Source of the DNA: Halichondria panicea
Taxonomy: Eukaryota > Porifera > Demospongiae > Suberitida > Halichondriidae
Direction: 5' to 3'
Assembly (NCBI RefSeq): GCF_963675165.1
Contig: NC_087383.1
Span: 3,564,979 to 3,628,978, forward strand
DNA: 64,000 bases
Shown here: one piece after another, positions 11,201 to 21,676 of the stretch
Layout of the letters: each line of letters opens with the position of its first letter
How positions within the stretch are numbered: the stretch's first letter is position 1
Made by a program: the position numbers and the translations under genes
The notes under the pieces: generated by a model
The model's input: the letters and a program-made list of their open reading frames with translations, nothing else
What the model was told of the DNA's origin: nothing
Database searches by the model: none

Positions 11201-11726
11201 TATAAGTGGAATGGTACAATTGAAATTCCTGGATCATCTGAAGATTTAAGTCACAGCAGAAGACAGTTACGTTAGAGTGATAAACCCATCTGACAAATGT
11301 TGTGTTAATGCTGTTGCCTGGAATGTTGTTGCCCGGACATAAAGCAGCCAAAACAACTAAATTACCTAAATGTAAATCGTCCACAAGAGTGAAATTCATA
11401 TCGCTACCAGTAGATAACATAACAGTAACATTGATATACTCAGTTAATGCAGACAATGTTACATGCTCAGTTTCAAAAACCTCAAAAGTCAGTTCGGTTA
11501 AAAGATGTACACCCTCAACAAACAGTAACGTGACATTGCTTCTTCCACTAAGCAGTGATGTAGCATTCTGGGCATAGTAATCGAGAGTGTAACACGGCTT
11601 GAGCTCACCAGGACAGGTGGTGTTTGGAGGCTGTGAAGGTTTGACATAGTACACTTGAGCCCTGCATACTGAGGAGGTCAGGAGACAACCCAGCACCACC
11701 ACCACTAACACGAACACTCGAAGCAT
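8211..11726 (-). CDS. Large multi-pass membrane protein with N-terminal beta-helix-like ectodomain (single exon)
   Basis: This is an uninterrupted frame of about 1,170 residues. I take the start at 11726 (MLRVFVLVVVVLGCLL) because a signal peptide follows directly; an in-frame ATG 36 bases upstream (11762) would put a polar leader before it. The ectodomain of about 750 residues is rich in N-x-S/T sites and has right-handed beta-helix style repeats (GGALYLYNS, then KGGAVYVEN). A Cys-rich segment (CGGCSPNLSLALGSPQCLSC) precedes about ten hydrophobic segments. Between the later ones lies FFDAHYGPLKDKHQYWIGL followed by a hydrophobic LLVRVIL segment, a signature I associate with a large family of sponge and other invertebrate multi-pass proteins of unknown function. 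The C-terminal cytoplasmic tail of about 60 residues is polar. It lies between two broken MACPF-like copies. A sensory or adhesion role is possible but not shown. Confidence 0.8.
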   Translation of the reverse strand: MLRVFVLVVVVLGCLLTSSVCRAQVYYVKPSQPPNTTCPGELKPCYTLDYYAQNATSLLSGRSNVTLLFVEGVHLLTELTFEVFETEHVTLSALTEYINVTVMLSTGSDMNFTLVDDLHLGNLVVLAALCPGNNIPGNSINTTFVRWVYHSNVTVFCCDLNLQMIQEFQLYHSTYNYAEINMYNFKEMDNVILTFSECCFLNNAIIIISLNSSFNGSITNSYGFSVYVLNRGGLFSLTIRNCVSRPGGDQVTVKVSEAPSIVKNKCFELILENNHFDDFYFSSLNNPDFERFLWVKNCSFYHSEFFSKAFFSDISIDLSNFYDTPVFFSSAKECTVRNVSFDSSIFNVMGPSTVLIDNCRFEKSTDLDISPFIMSEVCLFIVNESVFKNNQGYHGGALYLYNSRLYLTHNSVLVFDNNSAIDKGGAVYVENPMDEKLLLPGNYPTPSKCVICLKYNVADGSKLDNLIIFKDNIAANGGNNIYGASIQSDCLVSPDGQNASYEVQADIFQFDNNSKINHSSVSSDPKRVCLCDDNGIPMCANLSYIIQHRKVAPGEKFNVSLALVGGDLGVTVGSVYATLFQGDPGVRNDLATKILSSAECLLEEYVIYSENYYGTSLLFLSSHVINNNAESYFFLDNDSMRKYEKNNEIDYYLATTHIVLNITLQKCPIGLILKKSSCQCIRTLTDIGLTKCVIFNGEVLITRSDTIWVSYSGVVNNETGVVAYKYCPFDYCKIEEIAVNLHKPDSQCTFNHSGVLCGGCSPNLSLALGSPQCLSCSDNGYVAFFIPFAIAGLLLVLFIKLFDLTITKGAVNGLLLYANILWTNQSIFFPHAIRKSSSLFHFFVTFVAWLNLDLGIETCFIRGLDMYWKTWLQFLFPLYIWSIAGLIILACRYSDKATKLFGNNSVHVLATLFLLSYSKLLRTIITSLGVAILDYPSGTRVVWLADGNVPYFGIRHSFLFIAAIVTLIIFWLPYTVTILLVPWLRKCGNISWINKLKPFFDAHYGPLKDKHQYWIGLTLLVRVILAITNVVIQAIDPTINLVVTIALSSPLLYVVGFSYRKWYLSIIEASFVANMIILGGGFLYSSNQHFQNAFASVSVGIAFLTFLLIICVQGYTQVKALCRCRTGVRREYENINGVNDSKTESTPPTHSVVSLLTPDYYREPLLESDTY

Positions 11727-12011
11727 CTGTTTAGAACATGGGAAGTTAATGTCAACATTCAAATGTAATAAGTATCAGTCTAGTGTGGGGGGGGCAGGGG
11801 TGAATCTTCCCCACGTAGAATAATGACATCATCACATTAGTACTGTCTACGATGTAACTAGATCTACTGTGATGCACTAGCATGTAATTGGGGGTGTGGT
11901 CAACAAATGTGGGAATGACCAAACATTTCGCAAACCTTCCCCCCCAAACTTTAAAGAAACCCTGACTGTGCATGTATATGTTTCAGATATGGGGGTTTGC
12001 ATGGATATATA

Positions 12012-12350
12012 CAGTAGACTCTTGTTAATCCGGCCACCCTTGGAACAGTGCAGCTATAGGCCTGAATAGCGAGGTGGCCGCATTTCAGAAAATAAAAAAC
12101 GACCCCACCTCGAACCTAATGACTAATTTTGCGGTTCTGTCTTGAGGATAGCTGTCTGCCAAACCACATCTAAAATGTCATATCTGGCCGTAGTAAACGT
12201 ACATTAAAAACCTAGTTTGGGGCCGCCGGTACTGGCCGGTATACGGAATAGCGAGTGGCCGCATTTCAGGGCGAGTTTTGTGCAGTAAAGATCTAGCTAG
12301 CAATCCGTGCCAAACCAAATGGCCGGTATATCGAGGTGGCCGTACTTCAC
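12012..12350. mobile_element. Tigger/pogo-like MITE fragment
   Basis: It begins CAGTAGACTCTTGTTAATCC, close to the termini of the elements at 34544 and 46604. Inside it has repeats of GGCCGCATTTCAG and CGAGGTGGCCG. The right terminus is not clear, so it is probably degraded. Confidence 0.5.
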
Positions 12351-13536
12351 GAATTGCATGCGCGTGCTTACCCTTCGATTGCAAATTGCCCAAATCGCAA
12401 TTCGCAATCGAAAGAATGTCACATTTGAAACCCGATATACAGTCAAAAATCCTCACACACAATAAATGTTTATTTGCGACTAACAAAAGAAAAATCACAT
12501 TAGCAACTTATACTACAGCCTTGTTTTGGCTGATTTTCTCTAGAAATGCCGAAAAATAGGGTGTGGTATATATCCATTGCATAGGTTATCATGATAGCGC
12601 TCTACCAGAAGTTGGGTCATACATTGGTTTCTGGTCATAGCATTTTTTAGTTTATTAAGAGGATGCAGGCATGCGGGTCATTACCACTACAAGACCACAA
12701 GTTAATTAGTGACCACAAATACAATTTTAGACACAACATCAATTAGTGTTGTGCAATGTGGTTGCAAGTATCACCTGAGCAAATAAGTATAAAAATACAA
12801 AACACGTAAGTCAAATAATGCTGAATCTGCTATTTTTTCACAATAAATTCATGAGGATAAAAGAGCTCAGAAAATAATGGGAGTGGCACAGTTAAATTAG
12901 CCAGATTTTTGTTCTGTGTTACACATCTTTATACTGTTTTGTGGTTGACTAAGTTCCATGAAACTGCATGTGGTTGTATGCCTTTTATTTCTTGCGGATT
13001 ACCAGAAAATAATGCATGGCTTGGGGAGTGGCATAGCATAGATCATAATTCTCTTGGCAAAAATTGTCAAAAATCTAAATACTATGTCTAGATCTAGCAT
13101 CCATTTTGGAATCTTTTAGCAGTGTAAGAAAGGTAAGAGTACTCCTATATATATAGACCCCTTCTGGCTACTTGGAGTGTCTCTCAGAACAGTGGAGCAT
13201 CGAGGTGCCTAATGGTGCCTTTTGGGTCTATTTATCTTATGAGCGCAAGTGATAAAACATGACGGTGGGTGACGCGCGTCCAACCTCCTCTGGTGTTGTA
13301 TGGTTGCAACTTGCATCACGTGAGCAAATAAGATAACGTAATATCAAAAAACAAGTGATCAAATTTCGTGGAGGTCAGCTTGCCCACGAAAATAACAAAT
13401 ACTTTACCCCACGTATATTACCCACTATACGGTATAGATCTATATGCATGCACACAATTAATGAAATCAAAGTAAGGATCCAAAGCATGCAGGCTTTGAA
13501 TTATAAATTGGTAAACAGCCCATGCACATCTATCTA

Positions 13537-13570
13537 ATCAGGAGTGCATGAATATTAATGCACTCCTGAT
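13537..13570. repeat. Short perfect inverted repeat
   Basis: Arms ATCAGGAGTGCAT (13537-13549) and the complement (13558-13570) are separated by 8 bases. A related AGGAGTA...TACTCCT pair occurs near 35408-35435. Confidence 0.6.
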
Positions 13571-14100
13571 CTAGATCAAAATGGTCAATGGATTTAAAAT
13601 ACCATTACACATGCATTCATTTCTTGTTATCTTTCATACCTTTTATCTTTAGAGCTTTTATATCAGAACCCAGGACCTTTCTGGTTGCATGATATGACAG
13701 TTGATGATTTAATTTAGTTTTAGTGACCTTTTGAACTTCAATTAGAGACTAGAAAAAATTGTCATAACCACCTATTCAGTATTATGCATGAGACATCTAT
13801 ACCCCTGTATATTGCAGTAATTTGAAGGGAGCTATAAATAAGTTGTTCACTAACTATAGATCTACTATGGTCAATATAGGCTTTACATGTAAGCAACTAT
13901 TCTAGTGACATGCATGCAGTGCTTTGCAGTTTGCATGCAGCTAGATTTAATGCTAGATTTTAGTATTCAAATGGTTCGGGACAGGGGGGGTGGTATTACA
14001 AGACACCATTGTACTAATTGGCTACTCTAGCATATCTGGAACTTTTCTGTAGTGAAATATAGTGATTATTCTGTCTATAAAAACAGTTTTAACAGGTATA

Positions 14101-14204
14101 TACAGTACCTAGCTATAGGGAATTTTATTACCAAACATTTTGCACCCACTATACAGTACCTAGCTATAGGGAATTTTATTACCAAACATTTTGCACCCAC
14201 TATA
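14101..14204. repeat. Two-copy tandem repeat, 51-bp unit
   Basis: The unit starting TACAGTACCTAGCTATAGGG at 14101 is repeated exactly from 14152. The copies are essentially identical, so the duplication is recent. Confidence 0.85.
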
Positions 14205-14461
14205 GTCTTAAATGTGGTCAATTATAATGTTTTTTCATTGTGATATCTCTTGTCAACACAAGTGTACAACGGGAAAAATGCTAAGAAAAGTAGTGCTATA
14301 CTAACTATAATTAAAATTAATGCAGAAAGAATAGCTGCACTCCCGTTTTAAACATAATTGGTTCCGTCTCACAATACCCTCTACATGTAGAACTAATAAT
14401 GTACTTGATCATTTGCACTAGTCTAGCTCTTTTACATCATCAATACTGTGAGCTCACTCCA

Positions 14462-14553
14462 GAGGAAATGACTTTCACCACATTTCCCACGACAATTAGG
14501 AAGTAAGTTCTGCACTCTCACTCCAGGAGGAAATGACTTTTATCACATTTCTT
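14462..14553 (+). promoter_or_regulatory. Conserved upstream element of the MACPF-like copies, duplicated before copy 2
   Basis: The GAGGAAATGACT...CACATTTC block occurs at 14462 and again at 14527, about 65 bases apart, both upstream of the ATG at 14690. The same block is single before copy 1 (5947). The regulatory role is inferred. Confidence 0.35.
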
Positions 14554-14689
14554 TACAGCCTCATAGTGTTTCTTATGGGCCTACAAATGCACTGAAAAAA
14601 AAAGCAAAAAAAGCAAGCTTCAAATTCAGCATTCATAAAAGAAAAATCTACCAACTCAACAACAACTGAGGCTATAACCTCTCCACGAA

Positions 14690-15930
14690 ATGGAAAACAT
14701 TGCACTGCAATACCTTGGCAGTGGCTATGATGTCTTTGGAGAGTACGCTGATGGAGTCAGCATTAAGAAGATAATTTTTGATCTCACCAAAGTATCTGAA
14801 AAAGACATACGAGGAATCCCCAACACAAATGCCGATTACTTCTCAGTTAAAGGAGATAGTTACGAGGAATGCCAGAGCAGTCTCACTCGAAAAGTAAGCC
14901 TCGAAACGTCTTACGGTTTGTTTTATGGATCTGTGAAGACCTCCTTCAGTACTAACGACCTGTCTATTCAGGAAAGCTCTTTGTTTCTATCAAGCTTTTC
15001 ATGCGCTACTCAATCTACAAGCTACAAGTTACGTCCAAGGGCTACATGTATCCTCAGGTTATTGAAGACTTCAACACTAAAGATAGAAGTGGCTGATCCA
15101 GCAATATGGCGCAGCAGTTGTGATGGGCTTTGTTTCTGGCAATGGAAGTGCAGAGATCACAGAGACTGTTAACAGCAAAGAATCGATTGCACCTCGCCGA
15201 GTTGTGGTTGTTGAAGGTGATCCACAGTATGCTCCAGGGCATTTGGACGAGTGGCAAGCTTTGGTTGAGGATGACCCATTCATGAATTTCACACCTAATG
15301 GTTTAGTTTGGATCTGGGATTTTTTCCCGGGAGCATAAAGAAAAGCTAGAGCAAGGTTTTGACGAGTTTGCTCGGGACAATGCTCTGAACATCAACAAGA
15401 GATATCTTGTACAATGCAAAACGGTGCAAGGGTACAAGTATGCCAGCGACCGAGGATCGGGAGCAGACAAAGACCTGGACTTGTACAAGCCGTCAACCTC
15501 AGACTCTTACAAGTATATGTTGGCATAAATGGAAACAGCAACAAAATAATCGTTAATTGTGCAAGAAATCTCAACAACTCATAGCGCAATTTGGGAGCCA
15601 ACAGGATGGCAGCAAATTTGGATCGACAGAATTCAGGAAACGTCTGCGACTACAATGTCTGGTGTTTTCTGCCGATTCAGGATTCATAACCATAATCTGC
15701 CAAGTAAGAGTGAGGGTGCAGGTCTTGTGGTGGTACATAAATAACTTTTGACAAAAACCGATTTGGAAAAGAAAGAAGTTTGGAGTGACAAAGGAACTGG
15801 TGCTAAGTATGATTTCACCCTCAGACGTCTGCCCCATGATGCTGTACTGTGGCCATTAAAAACCACCGACCCAGCTTCAGGCATACTGCCTACCATGTAC
15901 ACTATCAAAGACAAAGACATGGTTTAATTA
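14690..15930 (+). pseudogene. MACPF-like/Vps62-like protein, broken copy 2
   Basis: This is a close paralogue of 6069-7380 in the same orientation, with shared upstream sequence from about 14440. It reads openly for about 95 codons from the ATG at 14690. It then loses the frame near 14980, lacks about 100 bases present in copy 1 (around 15120), shifts again near 15317-15330, and differs by several indels after 15520. It therefore appears non-functional independently of copy 1. The two copies break at mostly different places, so they decayed after duplication. Family assignment as for copy 1. Confidence 0.45.
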
Positions 15931-16302
15931 TTCGTTGAACTTGCTGATAGATATTCATCCCTGTACTCAATTTAGCTGAACCACATCAATCTAGAGTTGG
16001 AACGCAATTGTTGGAAAATATTTGTGCCTAACTATATACATCAAGTTTTTAGTGTGTGCATGGCAACCTCGATGCTTTATCAATGTATGTGTTATAGGGG
16101 AGAGAGAGTACAATCATGCAATCACATAAATTATAATTATAGACATGCACCCTTCTGTCCACTCTCCACAATACATGCATGGCACCCCAATTAAATATCC
16201 TGATGTATTAATAAATCACACAACAAAACTGTAACAACTTTACAACAGAAAAATAAATTTGAGGTGTGGCATGATAATTAAGCATAACATACAGTAAGTT
16301 TC

Positions 16303-16348
16303 ATCAGCTCATCAAATCAAGTTTCCTTGTTTTTTCGATGAGCTTCAT
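16303..16348 (-). promoter_or_regulatory. SECIS element of the selenophosphate synthetase mRNA
   Basis: On the minus strand, 75 to 125 bases after the stop, ATGA (16345-16348) is followed by stem AGCTCATC (16337-16344), an A-rich apical segment (GAAAAAAC), a loop, the complementary stem GATGAGCT (16306-16313), and TGAT (16303-16306). This is the ATGA / AA / TGAT arrangement that specifies UGA recoding as selenocysteine in eukaryotes. Helix length was judged by eye; the fit to the catalytic TGA at 19245-19247 makes the call strong. Confidence 0.8.
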
Positions 16349-16423
16349 TAACTGTACATATTATAATTATTATGTTCACAAAGATTATTACAGCTACACA
16401 GCGATGGTGTCCTTGCACACAGT

Positions 16424-19400
16424 TTATTGACAGAAGCTGTTATCGACGTCGACAACCTTTAGGTTAGCGCTGAGGTCAGCAGTACGATCACCTGTATATA
16501 GTTGTACAAACATTACATTTAACCGCAGGTACTGTCTTGCTGCACAATATTATGTTGACTATACATACATACCTGAAACAACATCTCCGATTATCCAATT
16601 CGGCATTCCATCAAGATCCTGGACGAAGGCACGCTCACATGAAGGACATACACAGATATCACATAGAATCTGATGTGTAAATACAAGTCATATTTTTCTG
16701 TACCTTTAGCTCACGACAGAAATCAACAGCCTTGTCCTTGGGAAGACACACGAGCAAGCCGCCTGATATGATGCACAAACAATTTACCAACATGCACCAT
16801 ACAACTGCATGTACGTCCTACGTACAGGCCCACGGAGTACTGGTTCACGAAAGCAGTACTATTGTTTACCTGATGTTTCGGCTGAGAAGCCGTCTCTAAG
16901 CTTGAAGTTGAGGCCTTTATCAATCATAGTGGTGGCCACTCCGTCCATGTGATCCAAAACTGCGAACAGTGTGTGAGTTAATCATAATCATAATCAGGGT
17001 GGTTTGGGGACCAAGGCATAATGATAACACAGAGGGAAGTTGGTAATGATCCACATGCAACACATGTACTTGACATGAATTATTGTAAATGTGTACATGC
17101 TGATGTTCATTGTGAAAGGCTCAGTACACTAATGCAAAGGTCAGCTAGTGCATGCTTGTTGTACGATTGGGAGGAAAAGCAGCTACATGTACTTATTAAT
17201 CAGGGCATGAAGTTAGCATGTTAGGAGTTGACTTACTTGGTAGAGTGTGTATGTTGAAGGCTACAGGACCTTTTTGACAACTGGCTAAGTTTCTGGCATG
17301 ACCAAGGATGCCAAATCCAGTGACATCAGTAGCACCATGAGCACCTAGTGAAAGAGATATTATATATGAAACAACACAGAATTACAAGGACCCCCACAAT
17401 CCAGAATCGAAAACAACCATACCAATAAGGAAAGAATTCGTATACGTACACATAAAAGTAGAATAGCTACGTATGCACTACTAACCATATTTGTGCATGA
17501 GTCTTGCTCCGTTCCTATTCAGATGAGCCATAGAGTACATAGCGGCCTCATATGCTTCAGTGACTAAGGGTAGAGCATAATAATTATAGTTATAACACGT
17601 TCCACAAATTGTGTTTTACCTTGCTCTTTAGTGATCACATCTTTTATCTTTTCCCAAGAGTTTGGCTGTGAGAAAACGTACAATTGTGCTAGACGAAAAG
17701 AACTACGAATGCTACACTGCATAGACAATTGTGGAATTGCACGGATTCAATCCTGACTATCACATTGTCACATGATTACAAGCTTACATCGTCCAACCAT
17801 TGGATGGCATTGACGGCTATCTGAGTGCCCAGTGGTTTGGTGAGCACCAATACATCACCTTCTTGAGCCTGCGTGGGCCTGAGGCAATGGAAAAGAAAGT
17901 ACATCTACGCATACAGTATCATATTCAGGGTCTGTATGTACGTGTATATGATCACTAGCTGTATACATGTGTTGGGATGATTGCAACTAAAGGGAACATC
18001 GCCTAAAGCATTGCACCTGGCAGGTAATAAGGACGACATCTACATTGAATGCACTTTGAGAGTGTCTGTAACCTCACACTGGTTTAATAGTCGAGATTTA
18101 AAAAAAATGGAACCATGTTACCATTAAACTATGGGGAGCCTGTAGAAGTCAAGGCGATATAATTCGTACCTAATGTACATGTACTAAGTGTAAGCTTTCA
18201 AATTGACTACATGAGCTCACATTATGTACTCTGACTCGAGGCACACACCCGTAGCGACGCCCCCAATGATGAACCAGGGGTTTATGACTGTCTGTCCTCC
18301 ATTGCACGAACTGCCAGCCTCAGTGCACAGGTCTGTGTGAGGAGAATGAGGTGATAATTAATCAGTGTACAAAACAGTAACACATGTATAGAAACTACAT
18401 GTATGACTGCAGGTTAACGTCACATTTACTACACGTATATACCATTGAATCCCTTAATGACAAGGGGTGTGACAATATCCCTCTCTCTGTTAGTCAGCTT
18501 CTCACTCAATCCCAGCAGCATGAGCATATTGTCACAGTCAGTCACCCCCATGGCATACAGGTCACTGAGCACGTTAGCACACGCTATCTTCCCCTGAAAA
18601 CATTTTGTTTGTGTAACTGGCGGGGGTTTATGAGTGAACGCTACTGTAACAGTGATTGGCAGCACATGACACTGACTAACAATCATACATACGTATATAA
18701 CACCACACCTGCATGTAAGGATCTTCTACCAGCGGATAGAAGCTAGGGGAAATGGTTAAGAAAATAATGTCCAGCAAAAAGTGCAAATCATAGCCACACA
18801 TGCAAGCCTCACACACACCAAACTGCAAGGATACAAGTCAGTGGTCTGCACCAGATGAATCCCCTTGTGTCTGGTTGGCAGCACACAGCAATCCAGCCCC
18901 ACCCCTATACTCTCCCCGTCCGGCCGCGAAAGTCCTGAGAGGGCGGGTAGTAACGTACAATCGAAATTGTGCACCAGATGCAATCTATGTAGATTTTAGA
19001 TAAATTTGTGATAGACACTTTAAATGAAGTATCTATAATAGTTACTGAATGGAGATAATTAACGAAGTACAGAGGAATGGTAGGATTCATGTGCCATACC
19101 AGAAGCACAACTCAGCAACCACTAGACGTACTCACCCTCCAGGAGTTTCACCAGCTATCAAAAATGTGTGCAAGAGAAGTGTGAATCAGTGTACACGAAC
19201 ATTCATAGCTGTTTACTGACCTCCTCCTGGGGGACTTTGCAGCCTCATCCCTTCAACTGCATGATCAATGTAACACAATATCATGTAGTGATCGTCTACT
19301 TTATAATTATGCAATAGCTGGGGGGCATACTTCATTGCTTACCCTGGTGTAGTTGGTGAGCTTGAAGCGCTCTCCTAGACCATGCTCAACAGGATTGAAC

Positions 19401-20193
19401 AATGGTCGCTACGAAAATACAATACATGTTATATCTGCATGTATTCATAACATTTGTTACAATCAGCAATACGTAAATATAATTATGCATAGTCAAAACA
19501 GTTGGAGTAGAAGAGGGCATTGTGAGACTGTACCAATTATATGAGCTAGCCAGCTTTTTAAAGGATTTACAGCTATTTCTAGTATAATGTATATGCCAAT
19601 AAATACACGTACGTATGGCAAGCCAGGCAAGTAACAAAAATTATGCTTATGTAGCTTTGTCCAGGGGTAAGCTCATCAGCTCTCCAGATAACGGGTAAGT
19701 TTACTTAGGGGGGAGAAATGTACCTCGGAGTAAGATCATTCCCGGGAGGTGGAGAAATCTATCCCGGGGAAAACCTGGGACACGTATTCTCGAGCATACT
19801 CAGTAGTGTGCCATTAGGAACTACCGCCATGATCATTTAATGTCTCTGACGGGAGGTCGGGTTGCAAACTTATCTGAGATTTGTTCTGCAGAAGTGTGAC
19901 CTGACCAACCACGTGAAAAATGCTGCAATCTGATAGGCGCCCTATAGTGGCGACAGAACAAATCCAAGATAAGTTTGCAACCCGGCCTCCCGTTAGGGAT
20001 GGTCGGGCCACGCCCAACTAGGTCAACCACTGCTGCTCTTATGCAAATACCAAAGGCCAAGGATATATATCAAACCAAGGATAGAGGATCCTACAGGATA
20101 ACATATGCATACATCATACTTATAGTGACTAATGTGTCGCTGTTTCATCACCTTTATTTTCCTCTTCTTGTCTTCTGGGGGGCTAGAGGCCAT
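16424..20193 (-). CDS. SEPHS2: Selenophosphate synthetase, selenocysteine-containing (SEPHS2 type)
   Basis: The enzyme makes selenophosphate from selenide and ATP for selenocysteine synthesis. Sixteen exons chain in phase. The start exon is 20152-20193 ([14 protein letters not shown]). Then come 19343-19408 ([19 protein letters not shown]), 19221-19256, 19136-19154, 18835-18934, 18709-18742 ([11 protein letters not shown]), 18443-18593 ([19 protein letters not shown]), 18221-18332 ([18 protein letters not shown]), 17788-17878 ([18 protein letters not shown]), 17620-17665, 17486-17563, 17237-17344 ([16 protein letters not shown]), about 16870-16962, about 16706-16766 ([20 protein letters not shown]), about 16573-16674 ([10 protein letters not shown]) and 16424-16491. 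The exon at 19221-19256 reads LKG-TGA-GCKVPQE: the in-frame TGA at 19245-19247 is exactly where SEPHS2 has catalytic Sec and SEPHS1 another residue. A SECIS lies in the 3' region. It shares a 170-bp divergent promoter region with COX5A. Confidence 0.93.
19841..20025. mobile_element. MITE related to the element at 49042-49343
   Basis: Inverted arms contain CTGACGGGAGGTCGGGTTGC on the left and its near-complement on the right, ending in GGCCACGCCCAACTAGG. It lies in the first intron of the selenophosphate synthetase gene. The outer left terminus is eroded. Confidence 0.6.
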
Positions 20194-20363
20194 GCTTTAA
20201 GTAGTTTGAAAATGATCGTCTCGACAAAAATCACAGTAGTCAGAGTAGAAATATTATTTTTACACAGACGATCATATCCGAATTTGCTTACATTGCTCAC
20301 GTGATAAGTGACCTTGTGACCTCCACTGGTTGCTTTTCTCTGTTTTGTTGAGCTAGAGCAGAT
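20194..20363. promoter_or_regulatory. Divergent promoter region between SEPHS2 and COX5A
   Basis: Only about 170 bases separate the two start codons, so the two genes, transcribed in opposite directions, probably share promoter sequence. No TATA box is obvious. Inference from layout. Confidence 0.45.
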
Positions 20364-21059
20364 ATGAGTGCTTTAAGACTGGCTTGGAGAATTGCCCCTA
20401 GAGTGACAGCTCTGAGAGTGGCCTGTACAGCTAGAGCGGCACCAGTGGCAAGTGAGTCAACTGTACTGTGTGTTGTACTACAGTTGTAGTGAAATTTTTG
20501 GCCAAGTATTCTCTGGAAGTTATGATTTATGTATGATAGTGTAAGAGGTGCTGTTTTATTTATAGCTAGCTAGTTTTATGTACTGTACAACTTTTAGTTG
20601 AAATATTAGTTTTTGACAAGCTAATATTCCAAATAGTGAGCATCACCTAGATTTTCATCGCTATAAAATACATACATACTTATAAAGTACAGTGACTCAT
20701 ATATTATGCCTGTAGCCCAGTGGCGAGGGTATGGCTCCAAAGGACCCCAGGAGACAGACGAGGAGTTTGATGCCAGGTGGGAGAAGTACTTCAACCAAGA
20801 GGACATAGACTCATGGGATCTACGCAGAGGACTCAACGAACTCTACGGTCATGATCTCGTCCCAGACCCAAAGATAGTGAGGGCTATGTTGAAGGCGGCT
20901 CGTCGACTGGATGATGTTTCCATGGCAATTCGTATATTGGAATCCGTCAAGTCTAAAGCTGCCGGCGATAATGCTGTGTACTCACATGTGATGGATGCAG
21001 TCAAACCCACCTTGGTGGAGCTGGGGCTTAACACTCCAGAAGAGCTTGGAATAGCCTAG
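20364..21059 (+). CDS. COX5A: Cytochrome c oxidase subunit 5A, mitochondrial
   Basis: A nuclear-encoded subunit of respiratory complex IV. There are two exons: 20364-20451 encodes an Arg/Ala-rich mitochondrial presequence (MSALRLAWRIAPRVTALRVA), and 20716-21059 encodes the mature part. The intron has a GTGAGT donor and a TGTAG acceptor. The mature part carries QETDEEFDARWEKYF, DIDSWDLRRGLNELYGHDLV, the VPDPKI segment and the terminal PTLVELGLNTPEELGIA, all close to animal COX5A. The total of about 143 residues fits the family. Transcription is divergent from SEPHS2. Confidence 0.93.
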
Positions 21060-21459
21060 TACGTGTTGTAGTGTTAACGTTGATTAATGTGATTGTATAA
21101 TATTATTGAGAAAATTTGGCGAATAAATTATTTAGTGTTGGCTTTTTTTATTGGAATCTCAGGCGTAGCTAGCTACTATGTCAATGATGTTGCGTCTGTC
21201 GCTTATCTTTGTAGTATTGGCAATTAATCCTCAGTAAAAATTGCCAAATTTTCTCGTTATAATTATGGTAGTTCCATTGTTATCTCTTAAGCTGAGTTCT
21301 ATGGAGGTGGATTGTTCGTAAATTTGTGCTTGATAGGTCATTCATTACCAATTCCTCACAATATAATTTATAACATCCCTTTATAATTATGTGTGTAATG
21401 CTGTTATCGATGCATGGATTTGTTCTTTCGTCAGTGTTATGGTTTGTCGTTTAACGGGA

Positions 21460-21676
21460 TACCTTAAGGGGACATATTTTCACAGGTAGATTTGTTTGCG
21501 TTTTCACTGTTTAGCTCATTTTGCTGGTATTTAAATCCCGCTCAAGTTTTGAATTTTATTATTCATAGCGTTTCTAATTACTCGCAAGTGGTTTTAATGA
21601 GTTCATTGCATTTTCCAATTATCTTCAAGTACAGTTTTTTTACTCTCATTCGCACTCGCGAAAATATGTCACCTTA
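21460..21676. mobile_element. MITE, CCTTAAGGTGACATATTTTC family, copy 1
   Basis: The left end reads TACCTTAAGGGGACATATTT and the right end its complement (AAATATGTCACCTTAA). The interior resembles copies at 40821-41029 and 47760-48023, with words such as AATTTTGAATTTTATTATTCATAGC. Confidence 0.7.

Larger units (their letters stand above)
11763..14440. other. Gene-poor stretch with transposon relics
   Basis: No coding exon was recognised across about 2.7 kb. It holds a Tigger-like relic (12012-12350), a tandem duplication (14101-14204), a palindrome (13537-13570) and a relic of the ACGAAAAT...CTATACGGTA MITE family near 13365-13435. Confidence 0.55.

Noticed and set aside
19833-20060. Minus-strand open frames of 67-75 codons near the SEPHS2 start
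   Set aside because: They run through the inverted arms of a MITE; the real first exon is 20152-20193.
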